A DNA stretch of 64,000 bases from Methanohalobium evestigatum Z-7303 (GCF_000196655.1 NC_014253.1:496001-560000); one strand, 5' to 3'. Shown: positions 54,344-64,000, counted from the first letter of the stretch. The notes: a model not told the origin generated them from the sequence alone. A program made the numbers and translations.

Positions 54344-54736
54344 TTAGGATATATCAAGTTCTTGAATAAGGAGATTTCGAGCACTTAAAGATATATGATG
54401 TGCCATTTCTATCGCAAGTCTTTCACTCAAAGATTCCTGATATTTAAAATTCTTTGAAAACATACTTGTTGCCACCCACTCCGGTTTATTATACATATCC
54501 CCTTTTTCGGCAACAATCGTTCCATCATATTTTATTTCTTTAACAGTATCTTCAATTATCCTGACCACATCTGTTACCTGTGGTGCCGAATCCATCCAGA
54601 ACGGTTTGATTTTAACCTGATTTACTTTCTCAACATGGTCTGCAGAAGATACAACAGAAACTGCTGCACATACCATATAGTAACCGTTTTTTATTTTATG
54701 TCGCCCCGATATGTCAACAGCAATAATATCCCACAT
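54344..54736 (-). CDS. DUF2209 family archaeal protein
   Basis: A 130-aa protein that I assign to DUF2209 with moderate confidence. It starts MWDIIAVDISGRHKIKNGYYMVCAAVSV, with D8 in an RNase-H-like first strand, and continues KYDGTIVAEKGDMYNKPEWVATSMFSKNFKYQESLSERLAIEMAHHISLSARNLL. The conserved Asp plus late Asp/Glu could be a nuclease-like site. It lies 9 bp after endA on the same strand, hinting at RNA-related work. Confidence 0.65.
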   Translation of the reverse strand: MWDIIAVDISGRHKIKNGYYMVCAAVSVVSSADHVEKVNQVKIKPFWMDSAPQVTDVVRIIEDTVKEIKYDGTIVAEKGDMYNKPEWVATSMFSKNFKYQESLSERLAIEMAHHISLSARNLLIQELDIS

Positions 54737-54745
54737 GTTATCTTC

Positions 54746-55810
54746 TTACATTTTTACTCTACCAATATCGATATATTCAAACCCTTTCTCTTTTTCTACT
54801 GCAAAAAGCATGCGTTTTTTGACGCTGTTAGCCAATCTGATTGCCCTTGACATAACAGGAAGTATAAATTCATAATCATTCGGCAACGCATGGACAAGAT
54901 ATTCTGAATGTGGTATATTATTAGAAGATTCAACCTGTTTATAAACTCTGAAATGAGTTCCGAATTTAAAACCTGTCTTTGGAACCAGTCCCCGATTCCT
55001 CAGGTCACTATAAACTCTGCATTTGCGGGGAAATTCTGATTCTATAAAAGATGCCCTTTTTGAGAATTCACTAAAATTTAGATGATTTCCATTTTTCCTG
55101 TCATTAACCTGTATAATGTTATTCTCAAGCAGATATCCTGATTCCACAAGTGATAATTGCAGATGTTCAGGGTCGAGCAATTTACCGTAGAATCCATTTT
55201 CATGTATTGTATTGGATGACTCCCCATCCCAGATAAGAACCCTGTCCTCCATCAATGAAGCACTGGTTGTTAAATCCGGGTAAAGTTTCTTCATATCTCC
55301 TTTAATGTTTACCTTTTTAGCTTCATAAAAGGTTATATCACTTTCCTCATCAACGATTGCAAGAATTAACTGCTTGTGGACGTTATCAGCTGTTTCAAGT
55401 AACTTTTGCAGGTCTTTGAGAGATAGAGGTATTCGTTCAGAATGTACATGAATATAACTCCTTGGCTGTGATTTTCCGGGATGTCCTCCTCTGGGATACA
55501 CCCTGAAGTCCGTAACTCCCGGCTGGATATACAACCCTCTTTCACGTATATCCTTGTAAACAATGTATTTTAGTTCAAAATACTGCTGCCTAAGTGACGC
55601 CTTTTTAAAAAAATCAGTAAAATCCAACCCTTTTTCGTTTTCCTGTGCTTTGATTTTGTTGCGGTAGAGAAGATAAGCAGCCTCCACCAGACTTAATTCA
55701 AGTTTGTTTCCTTTTGGCCTTCCAAAATAACCACTTTTGTATAATTCATCTATACCTTTCTCGTCAACCAGTACTCTATCATTTGTTAGTTCACCTATCA
55801 AATAAGTCAC
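54746..55810 (-). CDS. endA: tRNA-splicing endonuclease EndA (two-repeat homodimer type)
   Basis: EndA cuts bulge-helix-bulge introns from tRNA and rRNA precursors. The 354-aa protein has two repeated halves, the euryarchaeal two-domain form that works as a homodimer. The second half has the catalytic set: Tyr in GTHFRVY, His in NIPHSEYLVHALP and Lys in SVKKRMLFAV. The first half keeps the fold (GVTDFRVYPRGG...RSYIHVHSE). A likely substrate, the intron-bearing tRNA-Arg, is at 12795-12894. Confidence 0.93.
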   Translation of the reverse strand: MTYLIGELTNDRVLVDEKGIDELYKSGYFGRPKGNKLELSLVEAAYLLYRNKIKAQENEKGLDFTDFFKKASLRQQYFELKYIVYKDIRERGLYIQPGVTDFRVYPRGGHPGKSQPRSYIHVHSERIPLSLKDLQKLLETADNVHKQLILAIVDEESDITFYEAKKVNIKGDMKKLYPDLTTSASLMEDRVLIWDGESSNTIHENGFYGKLLDPEHLQLSLVESGYLLENNIIQVNDRKNGNHLNFSEFSKRASFIESEFPRKCRVYSDLRNRGLVPKTGFKFGTHFRVYKQVESSNNIPHSEYLVHALPNDYEFILPVMSRAIRLANSVKKRMLFAVEKEKGFEYIDIGRVKM

Positions 55811-55827
55811 CCGGATAAATTACGATT

Positions 55828-57303
55828 TTAAAAATTATCAGACCTGAATATACAATCAACAAATGACGATGCAAACGCTTCATAGGAAACTGCTTCAAGG
55901 TGAGCATACGAACCCATAGTGTTGTTTACTGTTAAACCGTCCCATCCACTGACTATTCCTGTACCTCTGGAAAGTTTGATTGCAAAATTTGAGTTTGACG
56001 GGAGGTTGGTTATCTCTGAATGATGAAACTCGTGTCCTCTGAACGAATTTCCTGCTTTTCCAATAACAGAATCGCATTTAAACATCCCGATGTTATAACT
56101 TACAACCCGTGTGTGCCCCATAAGGGTATGTCCCGGAAGTGCCCCCACCATGTTATAGGTCGATTCCTGCATTTCTGCCATATGATACTTTCCTTTGTGT
56201 TTGTTCTGGACACCTGTGGTCATTTTTTCGGTAAGATACATAAGCCCACCGCATTCAGCATAAATGGGCAACCCCTGTCCAGAAGCTTCTTTAATATCGT
56301 TTCGTATGGACTCATTGGATTCGAGTTCGTCCCCGAATAGTTCAGGGTATCCGCCGCCAATATACAATCCGTCAACCTTGGGTAGATGAGCATCATGGAT
56401 AGGACTGAAATATTTAATCCTTGCACCTTCCAGTTCGAGTAATTCAATATTGTTGTGATAGTAGAAGTTAAACGCTTCATCAAGCGCAATGCCGATTGTC
56501 GGTTTGTAGTTTATTTGATTAGGTTTGAATAATGTATATTCGGGTTTTTCAACAGGAGACGCATTATGTGATATTTCTATGATTTTTTCAATATCCACAT
56601 TTTCTTTAATGATGCTTTCAATACTGTAAATTCTTTTTCTAAATTCACTATCTTTTTGTCGTCCTTCAATTGCAGGAACAAGTCCCAGATGACGCATCGA
56701 TATCTGCATCGAATCGTCTCTGGGTATTATACCAAGAACCGGCACTCCCGTATAATATTCAATCGCATCCTTTGCCTTTTTAGCATGGCGTCCACCTCCT
56801 ATATTATTAAGGATTACACCGGCAATATTTACATCCGGGTCAAAATTAACATATCCGTTGACAATCGCAGCTGCCGAGCGTGTAATACTTCTGGCATTGA
56901 TTATAAGAACCACTGGACAATCTAATGTTTTTGCAATCTGCGCGGTACTACCTGTATCACTGAAACTTTCAAGACCTTCAAAAAGCCCTCTCACACCTTC
57001 TATAACAGCCAAATCCGCTTTTTCGGATTCAAACGCGTGGGTAAATACATCCAGTATTTTATCATCATCCATCAGATAACCATCAAGGTTGCGTGCTTTA
57101 ATACCTGTAATCTCTGAATGGTAGCTTGGGTCTATATAGTCCAGACCTACTTTAAAAGGCTGGGGTCTGTATCCCTGAAAAGTAAGAGCTGCCAATAATC
57201 CACTGGTTATAGTAGTTTTACCCGAGGATGAACGGTCTGCAGCCAGTAGAACTCTGGGCATTGGTATTTTTATTCGGTTCTTATCGTTTTTTTGTTGTGA
57301 CAT
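55828..57303 (-). CDS. cfbB: Ni-sirohydrochlorin a,c-diamide synthase
   Basis: CfbB amidates two acetate side chains of Ni-sirohydrochlorin with glutamine and ATP, the second step of F430 synthesis. The 491-aa protein has a P-loop domain ([19 protein letters not shown], about 21-39, and PSYHSEITG), and a C-terminal class-I glutaminase domain with nucleophile Cys in [14 protein letters not shown]. Start at ATG 57303 overlaps cfbC by 34 bp; ATG 57261 ([11 protein letters not shown]) is an alternative without overlap. The cfb context separates it from cobyrinate synthases. Confidence 0.93.
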   Translation of the reverse strand: MSQQKNDKNRIKIPMPRVLLAADRSSSGKTTITSGLLAALTFQGYRPQPFKVGLDYIDPSYHSEITGIKARNLDGYLMDDDKILDVFTHAFESEKADLAVIEGVRGLFEGLESFSDTGSTAQIAKTLDCPVVLIINARSITRSAAAIVNGYVNFDPDVNIAGVILNNIGGGRHAKKAKDAIEYYTGVPVLGIIPRDDSMQISMRHLGLVPAIEGRQKDSEFRKRIYSIESIIKENVDIEKIIEISHNASPVEKPEYTLFKPNQINYKPTIGIALDEAFNFYYHNNIELLELEGARIKYFSPIHDAHLPKVDGLYIGGGYPELFGDELESNESIRNDIKEASGQGLPIYAECGGLMYLTEKMTTGVQNKHKGKYHMAEMQESTYNMVGALPGHTLMGHTRVVSYNIGMFKCDSVIGKAGNSFRGHEFHHSEITNLPSNSNFAIKLSRGTGIVSGWDGLTVNNTMGSYAHLEAVSYEAFASSFVDCIFRSDNF

Positions 57304-58151
57304 GATTTTGTTTCTTGTTTGCTTTGCTTTCTTGCAAGTTCCCGTAACTGTTCATCATCCATTGAATTCGGTAAAACCGAATCTGGCTCTGTTTTTGACA
57401 TTATTTTTTGTGCCAGTTCCCGATAAACCTGTGCAATCTTTGAATCGGGTGCTATATCCATTACAGAATAACCCTCGCGTTCACAATCCTGGACAATCTG
57501 TTCTTTGGGGATGAATGACAGAAGTTCACTTCCTATCTCATGAGCAAATTCTTCTACTATTTCTTTCTCATTTGTGACATCGCGTGAATTACATACAATT
57601 CCATTTAACGGTGTATTGATTTTTGAGAGACCACTGCATATATTGTTTGCAGCATACATCGGCATATATTCCCCTGAGGTTATTATATAGGATTCATTCA
57701 CCATACCCTTTCTTACCGGTGCCACAAATCCCCCGCACACTATATCTCCGGGAACATCATAGATTATAAGATCCATTTCTTTCATGGAATCTGAGATTCT
57801 TTTCAACTGATTGATAGCAACAATAATTCCGCGTCCTGCACAACCTATACCGGGTTCTGGACCTCCAACTTCTACACATTTAACTCCGTTGTATCCCTCA
57901 AATACAACATCCTCTTCATTTAAACCCTCACCATCACGCAAAAGATCAAGTATTGTAGGAATTCTTTTACCACCAAGCAAAGTTATGGACGAATCACTTT
58001 TTGGGTCACATCCGATAATCATAACTTTGTATCCTTCATCAGCGCATGCAGCCGCAACATTTGATGCTGTACTCGATTTACCGATGCCTCCTTTACCATA
58101 CAAAGCTATTCGTTTCTGTTTCTGATTGTTATCATTGGTTTTATTGTTCAT
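57270..58151 (-). CDS. cfbC: Ni-sirohydrochlorin a,c-diamide reductive cyclase, reductase component
   Basis: A NifH-like ATPase that delivers electrons to CfbD in the ring-reduction step of F430 synthesis. The 293-aa protein shows the P-loop [19 protein letters not shown] (residues 18-36). Its [4Fe-4S] ligands are the Cys in IGCAGRG and in GDIVCGGF, shared across the dimer. Nitrogenase genes proper are absent, and cfbD is immediately upstream (14 bp), which fixes the assignment. Confidence 0.94.
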   Translation of the reverse strand: MNNKTNDNNQKQKRIALYGKGGIGKSSTASNVAAACADEGYKVMIIGCDPKSDSSITLLGGKRIPTILDLLRDGEGLNEEDVVFEGYNGVKCVEVGGPEPGIGCAGRGIIVAINQLKRISDSMKEMDLIIYDVPGDIVCGGFVAPVRKGMVNESYIITSGEYMPMYAANNICSGLSKINTPLNGIVCNSRDVTNEKEIVEEFAHEIGSELLSFIPKEQIVQDCEREGYSVMDIAPDSKIAQVYRELAQKIMSKTEPDSVLPNSMDDEQLRELARKQSKQETKSCHNKKTIRTE

Positions 58152-58165
58152 CCTACCACTGAATT

Positions 58166-59293
58166 TTATTCATTTATTATCTCTCTTAATGTTGCTCCGA
58201 ATTCAGATTCAACAATATAATCTACACCAAGTGTTTTGGGATGAAGGTCTACTTCTACTATGACATGGTCATGACCCATATCTTTTAATGGAAAAACCTG
58301 TCTTGGACCATTGGTAACAGATACAATTTCCATGTCGGATAAATTGTCCATTGGAATAGCATGAGGGACTCCAGAGATGACCGCAAAATCATAATCGCTG
58401 TATTTTTCTTCAATCAATCTGTTGATTTCATCTCCTGTTATTGGATACTCATCCATTCCACCTATCAGTTCGTGGACATCTACATCGTTCTCATTAAAAT
58501 CGTCCATGATATTTTGGGCATGCTGGCGAACACGGGGCAAACCAACATTATCATTAGTATTTGCCATGTTTACAATATTTGATTCCTTTCCCAACTTTGA
58601 AGCCACCTGATTTACCGCCAATGTTATGTCTGCAAACATATAACCGGTCTCTTTTTTGGCATTCATGATGGTTATTCCGCGTTTACCCTCTTTTAAAAGC
58701 TCAATGATGCGTTTGCCTACCCGATACTTTACATCCCCTCTTGATGGTTCAAGATACTGCTTACTTGCTGCACCATAACGTTTTTCTACACTGGTAGCCT
58801 CTTCAAGCAGATATTTCTGTCTTTCAAATTCGGTCCTATCAATGATTCCTGCATCCAGTGCAGATTCAAGGGCAAAAAGCACTCCTTTTGTATTATCACT
58901 GTAGCCTGCATGTACTTCCACTTCAATAACCGGAATATCCAGATTTGCATCCAGAACCGGTTCATGTAAATCTTCACCGATAATCATACTCGCGCATGTA
59001 CCCACTATACCGATAAGACCCGGATTGAACAGGTCAACTGCTTTATTGATTACATTTACAAGCTCGTCATGACCCCCAAACACGAAACAGTTTTCATCAA
59101 GAGCTGTTGTCAATACATGAATTCCGTCCTCTTCCAGCAACCGTGCATGTTTAAAAGAACATCCCGGAGGACCGTGAAGGATTGCTACATCCACATTGAG
59201 GTCTCTTAGGGTATACAGCGCAGCTACTATTGAACTGGGACGTGGATGGATAATTGAAAGTTCTTTGGTTTTGGGATTTGTACTCATGTTCAT
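58166..59293 (-). CDS. cfbD: Ni-sirohydrochlorin a,c-diamide reductive cyclase, catalytic component
   Basis: A NifD-like protein that with CfbC reduces the Ni-tetrapyrrole by six electrons and closes the lactam ring. The 375-aa protein has [35 protein letters not shown] and [15 protein letters not shown], with cysteines for an Fe-S cluster, and the C-terminal [12 protein letters not shown] and [19 protein letters not shown]. It is shorter than nitrogenase NifD, as the family is. It follows cfbE by 12 bp. Confidence 0.93.
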   Translation of the reverse strand: MNMSTNPKTKELSIIHPRPSSIVAALYTLRDLNVDVAILHGPPGCSFKHARLLEEDGIHVLTTALDENCFVFGGHDELVNVINKAVDLFNPGLIGIVGTCASMIIGEDLHEPVLDANLDIPVIEVEVHAGYSDNTKGVLFALESALDAGIIDRTEFERQKYLLEEATSVEKRYGAASKQYLEPSRGDVKYRVGKRIIELLKEGKRGITIMNAKKETGYMFADITLAVNQVASKLGKESNIVNMANTNDNVGLPRVRQHAQNIMDDFNENDVDVHELIGGMDEYPITGDEINRLIEEKYSDYDFAVISGVPHAIPMDNLSDMEIVSVTNGPRQVFPLKDMGHDHVIVEVDLHPKTLGVDYIVESEFGATLREIINE

Positions 59294-59305
59294 CCTCTTA
59301 GTATT

Positions 59306-60697
59306 TCACCTGAAACATTTAACATTTGATATTATAAGGTTGTCAGATACATGGCTTGAATTTACAATTTCAAAAGCAACTTTTAAACCTTCATCAAGGG
59401 TTGATGTATGATATGCATCTTTTAATTTAATGTTATGCAATCTATCTCCGACAAGTATCAACTGGTCGATGTCGCTACTTCTGAGATTTACAAAATCGTA
59501 AGTTTTTTTCAGGGACAAGCCTTCACATACCTGTGCAGATTCTTCACCCATTACCATTACAACCTTACCACTACATTTTTTATCGAGTGCATAATCGAGT
59601 GATTTATCAGCTGACGTTACATCCGTACCTGAATTGGAATTGTCGATTAATATGCAATTATTAAACGTTTGTTCACGCATTCTTCCCTGCAGTCCTGAAA
59701 ATTCGACAAGCGTTTTTTTAATCACTGATAATTCCACACCTATATTGTAAGCTGTAGATACAGCAGCCGCAATTGCAGTTGTATATGATTCGATATCATA
59801 ACTGTAGCCGGTGTTTATTGAGATGGTTTCATTCGGTAATCGGATTATTATATCATTGTTATCCAGTATTAGATTTAAATCCCCTTGAGAGTCAGGATAT
59901 TTACCGTCATTAAATTCAAAAATACTATTAAATTTTTTAGCAGAATGATTAATTAATCCCTTTGTATCGGTATTTATTAACAATTTGCTACCTGACTTTG
60001 CATAATTTATCATCTGGGTTTTGGCACTACTCGCCCATCGATTTTCCTTTGCAATTTTATAGTCCTGTTCAAGTGTCGTTATAATGTTAAAATCAGCAAT
60101 ACCTGTACCACCCAGTGAAACCTCGAAAATGTATGCATCAGGATTTAATTTTTCAGAAAATGACCTATCCATTACCTGCAGTATATTCCCCGGTGTAATA
60201 CTCAAACCGTCATAGATAGTTTCAGGTAATCCCTCTTTCCAGTATTCCACCCCTCTTGATGAATGAAGTACTACATCCAATTTTCTTGATAATATATCGG
60301 CAAGAAGAGAAGATGTGCTTGTTTTTGCCCTTGTACCGGTTACTTCTATGATTGTTTTATCCTCAAGCCTTTTGTCATCAGACAATATTTTCCCAACAAT
60401 CCAATGATGGGTTGCTATATCTACATTTTTGGCAATTGCCTGTTTTAACATCGGGTATTCAGGGTCAAGGTGTATCGGAGTTATCAAAAGATCGAGATAA
60501 TCTACAGGAAATGGTTTTTTGTAGGTACTGATATTGTTTATTTTCAGGTTAGAAAGAGTATCATCATCTTCTGTATTATAAACATCCACCGCATGTACGT
60601 TATAACCCAGTTCAGAAAGTTTTCTGGCTATTATTGCCCCACCGTGGGTAAGGTCAAGTACTGCGATGTTTTTATATTTACATGCACCTGATATCAT
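59306..60697 (-). CDS. cfbE: Coenzyme F430 synthetase (MurC-like)
   Basis: CfbE closes the six-membered carbocyclic ring of F430 with ATP, the last step. The 463-aa Mur-ligase-like protein starts KNIAVLDLTHGGAIIARKLSELGYNVHAVD (a Rossmann-like N-terminus). The ATP loop is unusual: VTGTRAKTSTSSLLADIL (about 117-134), with T-R-A-K-T-S in place of G-K-T/S. Later segments include FEVSLGGTGIADFNI and DNSNSGTDVTSADKSLDYAL. It is followed 12 bp later by cfbD. Confidence 0.9.
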   Translation of the reverse strand: MISGACKYKNIAVLDLTHGGAIIARKLSELGYNVHAVDVYNTEDDDTLSNLKINNISTYKKPFPVDYLDLLITPIHLDPEYPMLKQAIAKNVDIATHHWIVGKILSDDKRLEDKTIIEVTGTRAKTSTSSLLADILSRKLDVVLHSSRGVEYWKEGLPETIYDGLSITPGNILQVMDRSFSEKLNPDAYIFEVSLGGTGIADFNIITTLEQDYKIAKENRWASSAKTQMINYAKSGSKLLINTDTKGLINHSAKKFNSIFEFNDGKYPDSQGDLNLILDNNDIIIRLPNETISINTGYSYDIESYTTAIAAAVSTAYNIGVELSVIKKTLVEFSGLQGRMREQTFNNCILIDNSNSGTDVTSADKSLDYALDKKCSGKVVMVMGEESAQVCEGLSLKKTYDFVNLRSSDIDQLILVGDRLHNIKLKDAYHTSTLDEGLKVAFEIVNSSHVSDNLIISNVKCFR

Positions 60698-60717
60698 GAG
60701 TTTTCTGTTAAAATAAA

Positions 60718-61122
60718 TTAATCCAGGGCTTCCTGAGCCCTGTTATATACAAGTTCTGCCAGTAGGTCATCACTGCCAAGAGGATTTCCATATACAATTG
60801 GAATTTCAGTACCGTTTAGTTTTATACTACCTTCCTTTGAATCCGGATCAATTCCCAGTATTTCAGGTATATCCTGGGTTATATGCACTCCTGATGCAAG
60901 GAACACTGGTACTGCTGCAATTTTTGATATCCCTGTTCCTTCAAAGGACTGCAATGCCTCTTCAACAGTTGGCTCATTTTTTTCCATAAAACCTGCTCTT
61001 ACAACTACATCCTCATGTTTATCTGCTATGCGGTTGGCTATATCTGTTACTACCTGTTTATTGTATGGAAGTTTGCTTCCGTGTCCTATGGCAAGAATGC
61101 CTAACTTACTGTTTTCACTCAT
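60718..61122 (-). CDS. cfbA: Sirohydrochlorin nickelochelatase (CbiX small type)
   Basis: CfbA inserts nickel into sirohydrochlorin, the first committed step of F430 synthesis. The 134-aa protein is the small single-domain CbiX form, which works as a homodimer: [15 protein letters not shown] (His 14 region), [16 protein letters not shown] and [18 protein letters not shown], with two metal-binding histidines in all. It can also use cobalt in vitro in relatives. First gene of the cfbA-E-D-C-B cluster. Confidence 0.93.
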   Translation of the reverse strand: MSENSKLGILAIGHGSKLPYNKQVVTDIANRIADKHEDVVVRAGFMEKNEPTVEEALQSFEGTGISKIAAVPVFLASGVHITQDIPEILGIDPDSKEGSIKLNGTEIPIVYGNPLGSDDLLAELVYNRAQEALD

Positions 61123-61191
61123 TTTATAACCTCATGTTGTATTTGTAACACTGTAAGTTATAATAATGTTACTTATATTTTATTCATTTCC

Positions 61192-62463
61192 ATGGATATA
61201 CATTCTGGAAACATATTATCAAGATTTAAGAATAGGGAATTAATAAATATCTGTCAAATCACTATATGTATTATCGGAGGGGTAATTGTTAAAGAAGGTA
61301 AATATAGAATCGGAATGTTTTCATGGGAAAGTCTACATGCTGTTAAAGTAGGGGGAATCGCTCCGCATGTTACAGAGCTTTCAGAGGCTCTTGCTGAAAA
61401 GGGACATGAAGTACATATTGTTACCCGTAACGATGGCAACCATGATGCACACGATATAATAAATGGTGTACATTATCACAGGATTGTATATGACCCTTCT
61501 GGAGACGTGATACATCAAATGAACAAGATGTGTGATGCGATGTATTCAACGTTTCTGGAGGTTAGAGATGAATATGGAGAGTTCGATGTTTTACACGGTC
61601 ATGATTGGCATCCTGTAACTGTGTTATGCAGGTTAAAACATGAGTTAGGTCTGCCTTTTGTCCTCACCTATCACAGTACAGAATGGGGAAGAAATGGTAA
61701 TCGACACAATCCCGACCCGATTGCCCAGGAAATAACACAAAGAGAATGGCTGGGAGGATACGAATCAAGTGAGGTAATAGTAACATCGCAAGTACTCTAC
61801 GATGAAGTTGTATACCTGTATCAGATACCGGATTACAAGATATCCATTGTTCCAAACGGTACACATATTAACAAAATAAGAAGGAATATAGACCCCGGGA
61901 GTGTCAAGAAAAAATACGGCATACATCCACTTGCTCCGATTGTGCTTTTTATCGGACGTATGAATTATCAAAAAGGTCCCGATTTGCTGGTGGAATCTGT
62001 TCCAATGATATTAAACCACCGACAGGATGTCCAGTTTGTTTTTATTGGAGAAGGGGATATGCGCAGTCATTGTGAATATCTTGCAGAAACACTGGGTGTT
62101 TCAGATTCATGTCATTTCCTCGGATATGCATCTGATGAAGCTGCCATTGACTGGTATAATGCCTGTAATGTTGTGTGTATGCCCAGCCGTAATGAACCGT
62201 TTGGAATTGTCGTTCTTGAAGCATGGGATGCGGGTAAACCTGTAGTTGCCAGTGATGCTGTAAAACTCGTGGACAATTTCAAAAACGGTGTGGTTGTTTA
62301 CAAATATCCAGAATCCATTGCTTGGGGAGTAAATTATGTAGTTGACGGATTAGGTGATGATTCAATGGGTAATTTTGGAAGAGAACTGGTAGAAACCAAA
62401 TACAACTGGACTACCATAGCAGTGGGTACACTGGAGGTATATAACAGGGTTATACAGGTTTAA
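61192..62463 (+). CDS. Glycosyltransferase family 4 (glycogen/starch-synthase-like)
   Basis: A cytoplasmic glycosyltransferase of GT-B fold: MFSWESLHAVKVGGIAPHVTELSEALAEKGHEVHIVTRN, DVLHGHDWHP, the nucleotide-sugar region LFIGRMNYQKGPDLLVESV and the E-x7-E motif in NEPFGIVVLEAWDAG. Substrate is unknown; sugar storage or surface glycan is likely. ATG 61192 gives 423 aa, but the first 33 residues are unlike the family and a strong GGAGGGG (61276-61282) lies inside them. The true start may be near 61285-61291, where no normal start codon exists. Its end overlaps the convergent DUF2150 gene by four bases. Confidence 0.88.
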   Translation: MDIHSGNILSRFKNRELINICQITICIIGGVIVKEGKYRIGMFSWESLHAVKVGGIAPHVTELSEALAEKGHEVHIVTRNDGNHDAHDIINGVHYHRIVYDPSGDVIHQMNKMCDAMYSTFLEVRDEYGEFDVLHGHDWHPVTVLCRLKHELGLPFVLTYHSTEWGRNGNRHNPDPIAQEITQREWLGGYESSEVIVTSQVLYDEVVYLYQIPDYKISIVPNGTHINKIRRNIDPGSVKKKYGIHPLAPIVLFIGRMNYQKGPDLLVESVPMILNHRQDVQFVFIGEGDMRSHCEYLAETLGVSDSCHFLGYASDEAAIDWYNACNVVCMPSRNEPFGIVVLEAWDAGKPVVASDAVKLVDNFKNGVVVYKYPESIAWGVNYVVDGLGDDSMGNFGRELVETKYNWTTIAVGTLEVYNRVIQV

Positions 62464-63098
62464 ATCGGTTCAAAATCTCCGCTACCATCATCTTCTTTAT
62501 AGCTATCTGCCCCTACCATAGCAGCAGCAATTGAATCGATTCCATCCAGCCATTCTGCAACCAGACCATATGGAAGCTCATCGAATATATTCTCGGGTAA
62601 TTGCTCTCCTCCTATCACCCGTGCTCCGGTTTCAGCTATAAACTGCATTGCTACTTGGAGGTCTTCAGAGTCCTCAGCATCAACTGCCGCTTTTATCAGT
62701 TCATCAATTTTTGCTTCTTTATCATATTCATCCATGATATAAACTTCACATGCAGCAATTGCTGCCATAAGTGACGTTTGTAATGACTCTATCATAAGGT
62801 CAATATCTTCTGAGATGGAATCTATTTCTTCAAGGACAATTTCACGAATTTGGGATATAATATCGAGTGTATCTTCTTTTGAGAGGATATTTCTTTCGTA
62901 TTGTGCAATTACTTTAAGACATGCAAGTATTACATCATCCTGCATATAGACAAAAATTGCACTTTCTTTTTCGGTCTCCTCATCAGATTCCTTGAATTCA
63001 AAACCGCTTTCTTTAACCTTGTTTATCCAGTTATTCCAGCGCTTTTGTGTATAAAATTCATTATTTACGTGTTCTTTTTGTGCACTTGAGTTTGGCAT
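62460..63098 (-). CDS. DUF2150 family archaeal protein
   Basis: A 212-aa, acidic, helical protein that I place in DUF2150 with moderate confidence. It reads YTQKRWNNWINKVKESGFEF, then SAIFVYMQDDVILACLKVIAQYERN, SLQTSLMAAIAACEVYIM and AMQFIAETGARVIGGEQLP. Function unknown. The ends carry low-complexity acidic stretches (SDEETEKES; YKEDDGSGDFEP). It is followed on the minus strand side by no gene, and starts about 90 bp from UPF0179. Confidence 0.68.
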   Translation of the reverse strand: MPNSSAQKEHVNNEFYTQKRWNNWINKVKESGFEFKESDEETEKESAIFVYMQDDVILACLKVIAQYERNILSKEDTLDIISQIREIVLEEIDSISEDIDLMIESLQTSLMAAIAACEVYIMDEYDKEAKIDELIKAAVDAEDSEDLQVAMQFIAETGARVIGGEQLPENIFDELPYGLVAEWLDGIDSIAAAMVGADSYKEDDGSGDFEPI

Positions 63099-63190
63099 TT
63101 GTTAACCTCAAAAGTGTTTTTTCTACTTTTATTATTCGATATTTTTGTTTTAATACTAAAATATAATCGTCAATTTGATTTGATTATAGA

Positions 63191-63640
63191 TTACAAACTA
63201 AGTTCTACCTTTTTTAGTGATTTCCCACGCAGACACTCATCTACATCATCCATCACATTAACAATTGTACATTTATCTCCGCTTTTTAATCCTTTTGGAT
63301 AACAGTAACCATAAAATTCGCAGTTAATTTCACTGCATTTAATCGGTTCAAAGTTTATTTTGGCTCCGGGAACTGCCTTTTTTGACTCGATTGTAGCCAC
63401 AACAGGTGTTCTGGAAACTTCCACAACCATAACACCCTGGTCATGTAAGTAACATCCATGAACTGTACCATTACGGATTTTTTCTACTCTATACTTACGC
63501 CCTGCTTCAAGATTGTTACAGGTACCCTTAATTTTACAACCACTGCAATCTGGAGATTCACCCCAGTATATAAATTCCTGACCTTCTTTTGCAAGTCTGC
63601 AACCTACAAGTGTCACTTTAGTGCTTTCATTATTCACCAT
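63191..63640 (-). CDS. UPF0179 family protein
   Basis: A 149-aa archaeal UPF0179 protein with paired cysteines: YWGESPDCSGCKIKGTCNNLEAGRKYRV (about 25-52) and PIKCSEINCEFYGYCYPKGLKSGDKCTIVNV (about 99-129). These two Cys groups could hold zinc or an Fe-S cluster. Function unknown. Length and spacing agree with the family. It lies between egsA and the DUF2150 gene, all on the minus strand. Confidence 0.9.
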   Translation of the reverse strand: MVNNESTKVTLVGCRLAKEGQEFIYWGESPDCSGCKIKGTCNNLEAGRKYRVEKIRNGTVHGCYLHDQGVMVVEVSRTPVVATIESKKAVPGAKINFEPIKCSEINCEFYGYCYPKGLKSGDKCTIVNVMDDVDECLRGKSLKKVELSL

Positions 63641-63676
63641 TTAATCACCGATTAGCGTTAACAATCAAAAATATAT

Positions 63677-64000
63677 TCATGAAATTACCTTAGTGGTCTT
63701 TGCTACTGCTTCTGCCGCATCACGTGTCAAACCACTTGTTCCAAGTATTGTATATCTTTCCTGACGAATTGTATGCGAAATAAGGAGAGCCTCTATTATA
63801 TATTTATCTTCAACGCCCAGTTCTTCTGCTGTTGTAGGCGCTCTTATTTTTTTGAGTCCATCACGAATCATCTGCCAGTCTCCGCCATGCAGATACATCA
63901 TCATTATTGTACCCACCCCGCATTGCTCACCGTGAAGAGCCGACCCAGGTGCTATTGAATCAAGTGCATGGCTAAACATATGTTCAGAGCCTGAAGCAGG
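63677..64000 (-). CDS. egsA: sn-Glycerol-1-phosphate dehydrogenase (C-terminal part)
   Basis: This enzyme makes sn-glycerol 1-phosphate, the backbone of archaeal lipids. Only the last 107 codons are present; the gene begins beyond the right edge. The visible part starts [37 protein letters not shown], where the histidines in SEHMFSH and LHGEQ bind the catalytic zinc. It continues with [12 protein letters not shown] and ends at [16 protein letters not shown]. The stop is at 63677. Confidence 0.93.
   Translation of the reverse strand, partial: PASGSEHMFSHALDSIAPGSALHGEQCGVGTIMMMYLHGGDWQMIRDGLKKIRAPTTAEELGVEDKYIIEALLISHTIRQERYTILGTSGLTRDAAEAVAKTTKVIS

Noticed and set aside
1-64000. CRISPR array, prophage, defence island or toxin-antitoxin pair
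   Set aside because: I found no spaced direct repeats, no phage structural genes and no recognised defence genes; the repeats present are inverted, tandem or part of S-layer modules.

Overview
The window is AT-rich, gene-dense archaeal DNA from a cytochrome-containing methanogen. Genus-level placement is inference. The evidence is coenzyme F420 (cofD) and F430 (cfbA-E) synthesis genes, membrane-bound heterodisulfide reductase HdrDE, a methanogenesis-marker-9 protein, an archaeal RNase P RNA, an intein-bearing MCM helicase, a BHB-intron tRNA and S-layer proteins of the Methanosarcina type. HdrDE and the S-layer modules point to Methanosarcinaceae. The low G+C and fairly acidic proteins would suit a halophilic genus such as Methanohalobium or Methanosalsum.

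Layout. 1-3.4 kb: HD hydrolase (partial), cofD, a CDP-alcohol phosphatidyltransferase, a shikimate-kinase-like P-loop kinase, purS-purQ. 3.4-8.5 kb (minus): rnhB and a TadC/TadA-type pilus or secretion pair. 8.7-12.7 kb: pheT, then a decayed matrixin-type protease gene split by a solitary TnpB element. 12.8-16.1 kb: intron-containing tRNA-Arg, a TauE-like permease, a nitroreductase, a membrane-anchored unknown and a broken DtxR/FeoA regulator. 16.1-26.9 kb: UPF0182 membrane protein, fasciclin protein, Lhr-type helicase with a metallophosphoesterase, acetyl-CoA synthetase, deoxyhypusine synthase, pyrF. 27.1-31.4 kb: pycB-pycA-birA, where BirA probably biotinylates PycB. 31.5-38.1 kb: S-layer-like protein, two coiled-coil proteins, DUF424, MCM with intein, a TrmJ-like methyltransferase and a ferredoxin. 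38.4-44.5 kb: a small siroheme-type reductase, a two-module S-layer protein, a HAD phosphatase, DUF72, and a universal-stress-protein pseudogene carrying an IS6-family insertion with perfect 8-bp target duplications. 44.6-52.8 kb: hdrED, small unknowns, two tandem DUF116 genes, rnpB, MMP9/CitG-like/DUF447 and PHP genes. 53-64 kb: hflX, DUF2209, endA, the complete cfbA-E-D-C-B cluster, a glycosyltransferase, DUF2150, UPF0179 and the end of egsA.

Functional links. cfbA-E makes F430 for methyl-CoM reductase, and HdrDE reduces the heterodisulfide which that enzyme produces. EndA would remove the intron of the tRNA-Arg in the same window. Pyruvate carboxylase and its biotin ligase are adjacent. 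I see no CRISPR array, prophage or defence island. The most unusual material is the decayed and IS-interrupted genes, two genes that lack a normal start codon behind a strong ribosome-binding site, long perfect inverted repeats (one framing the birA start), and the MCM intein.
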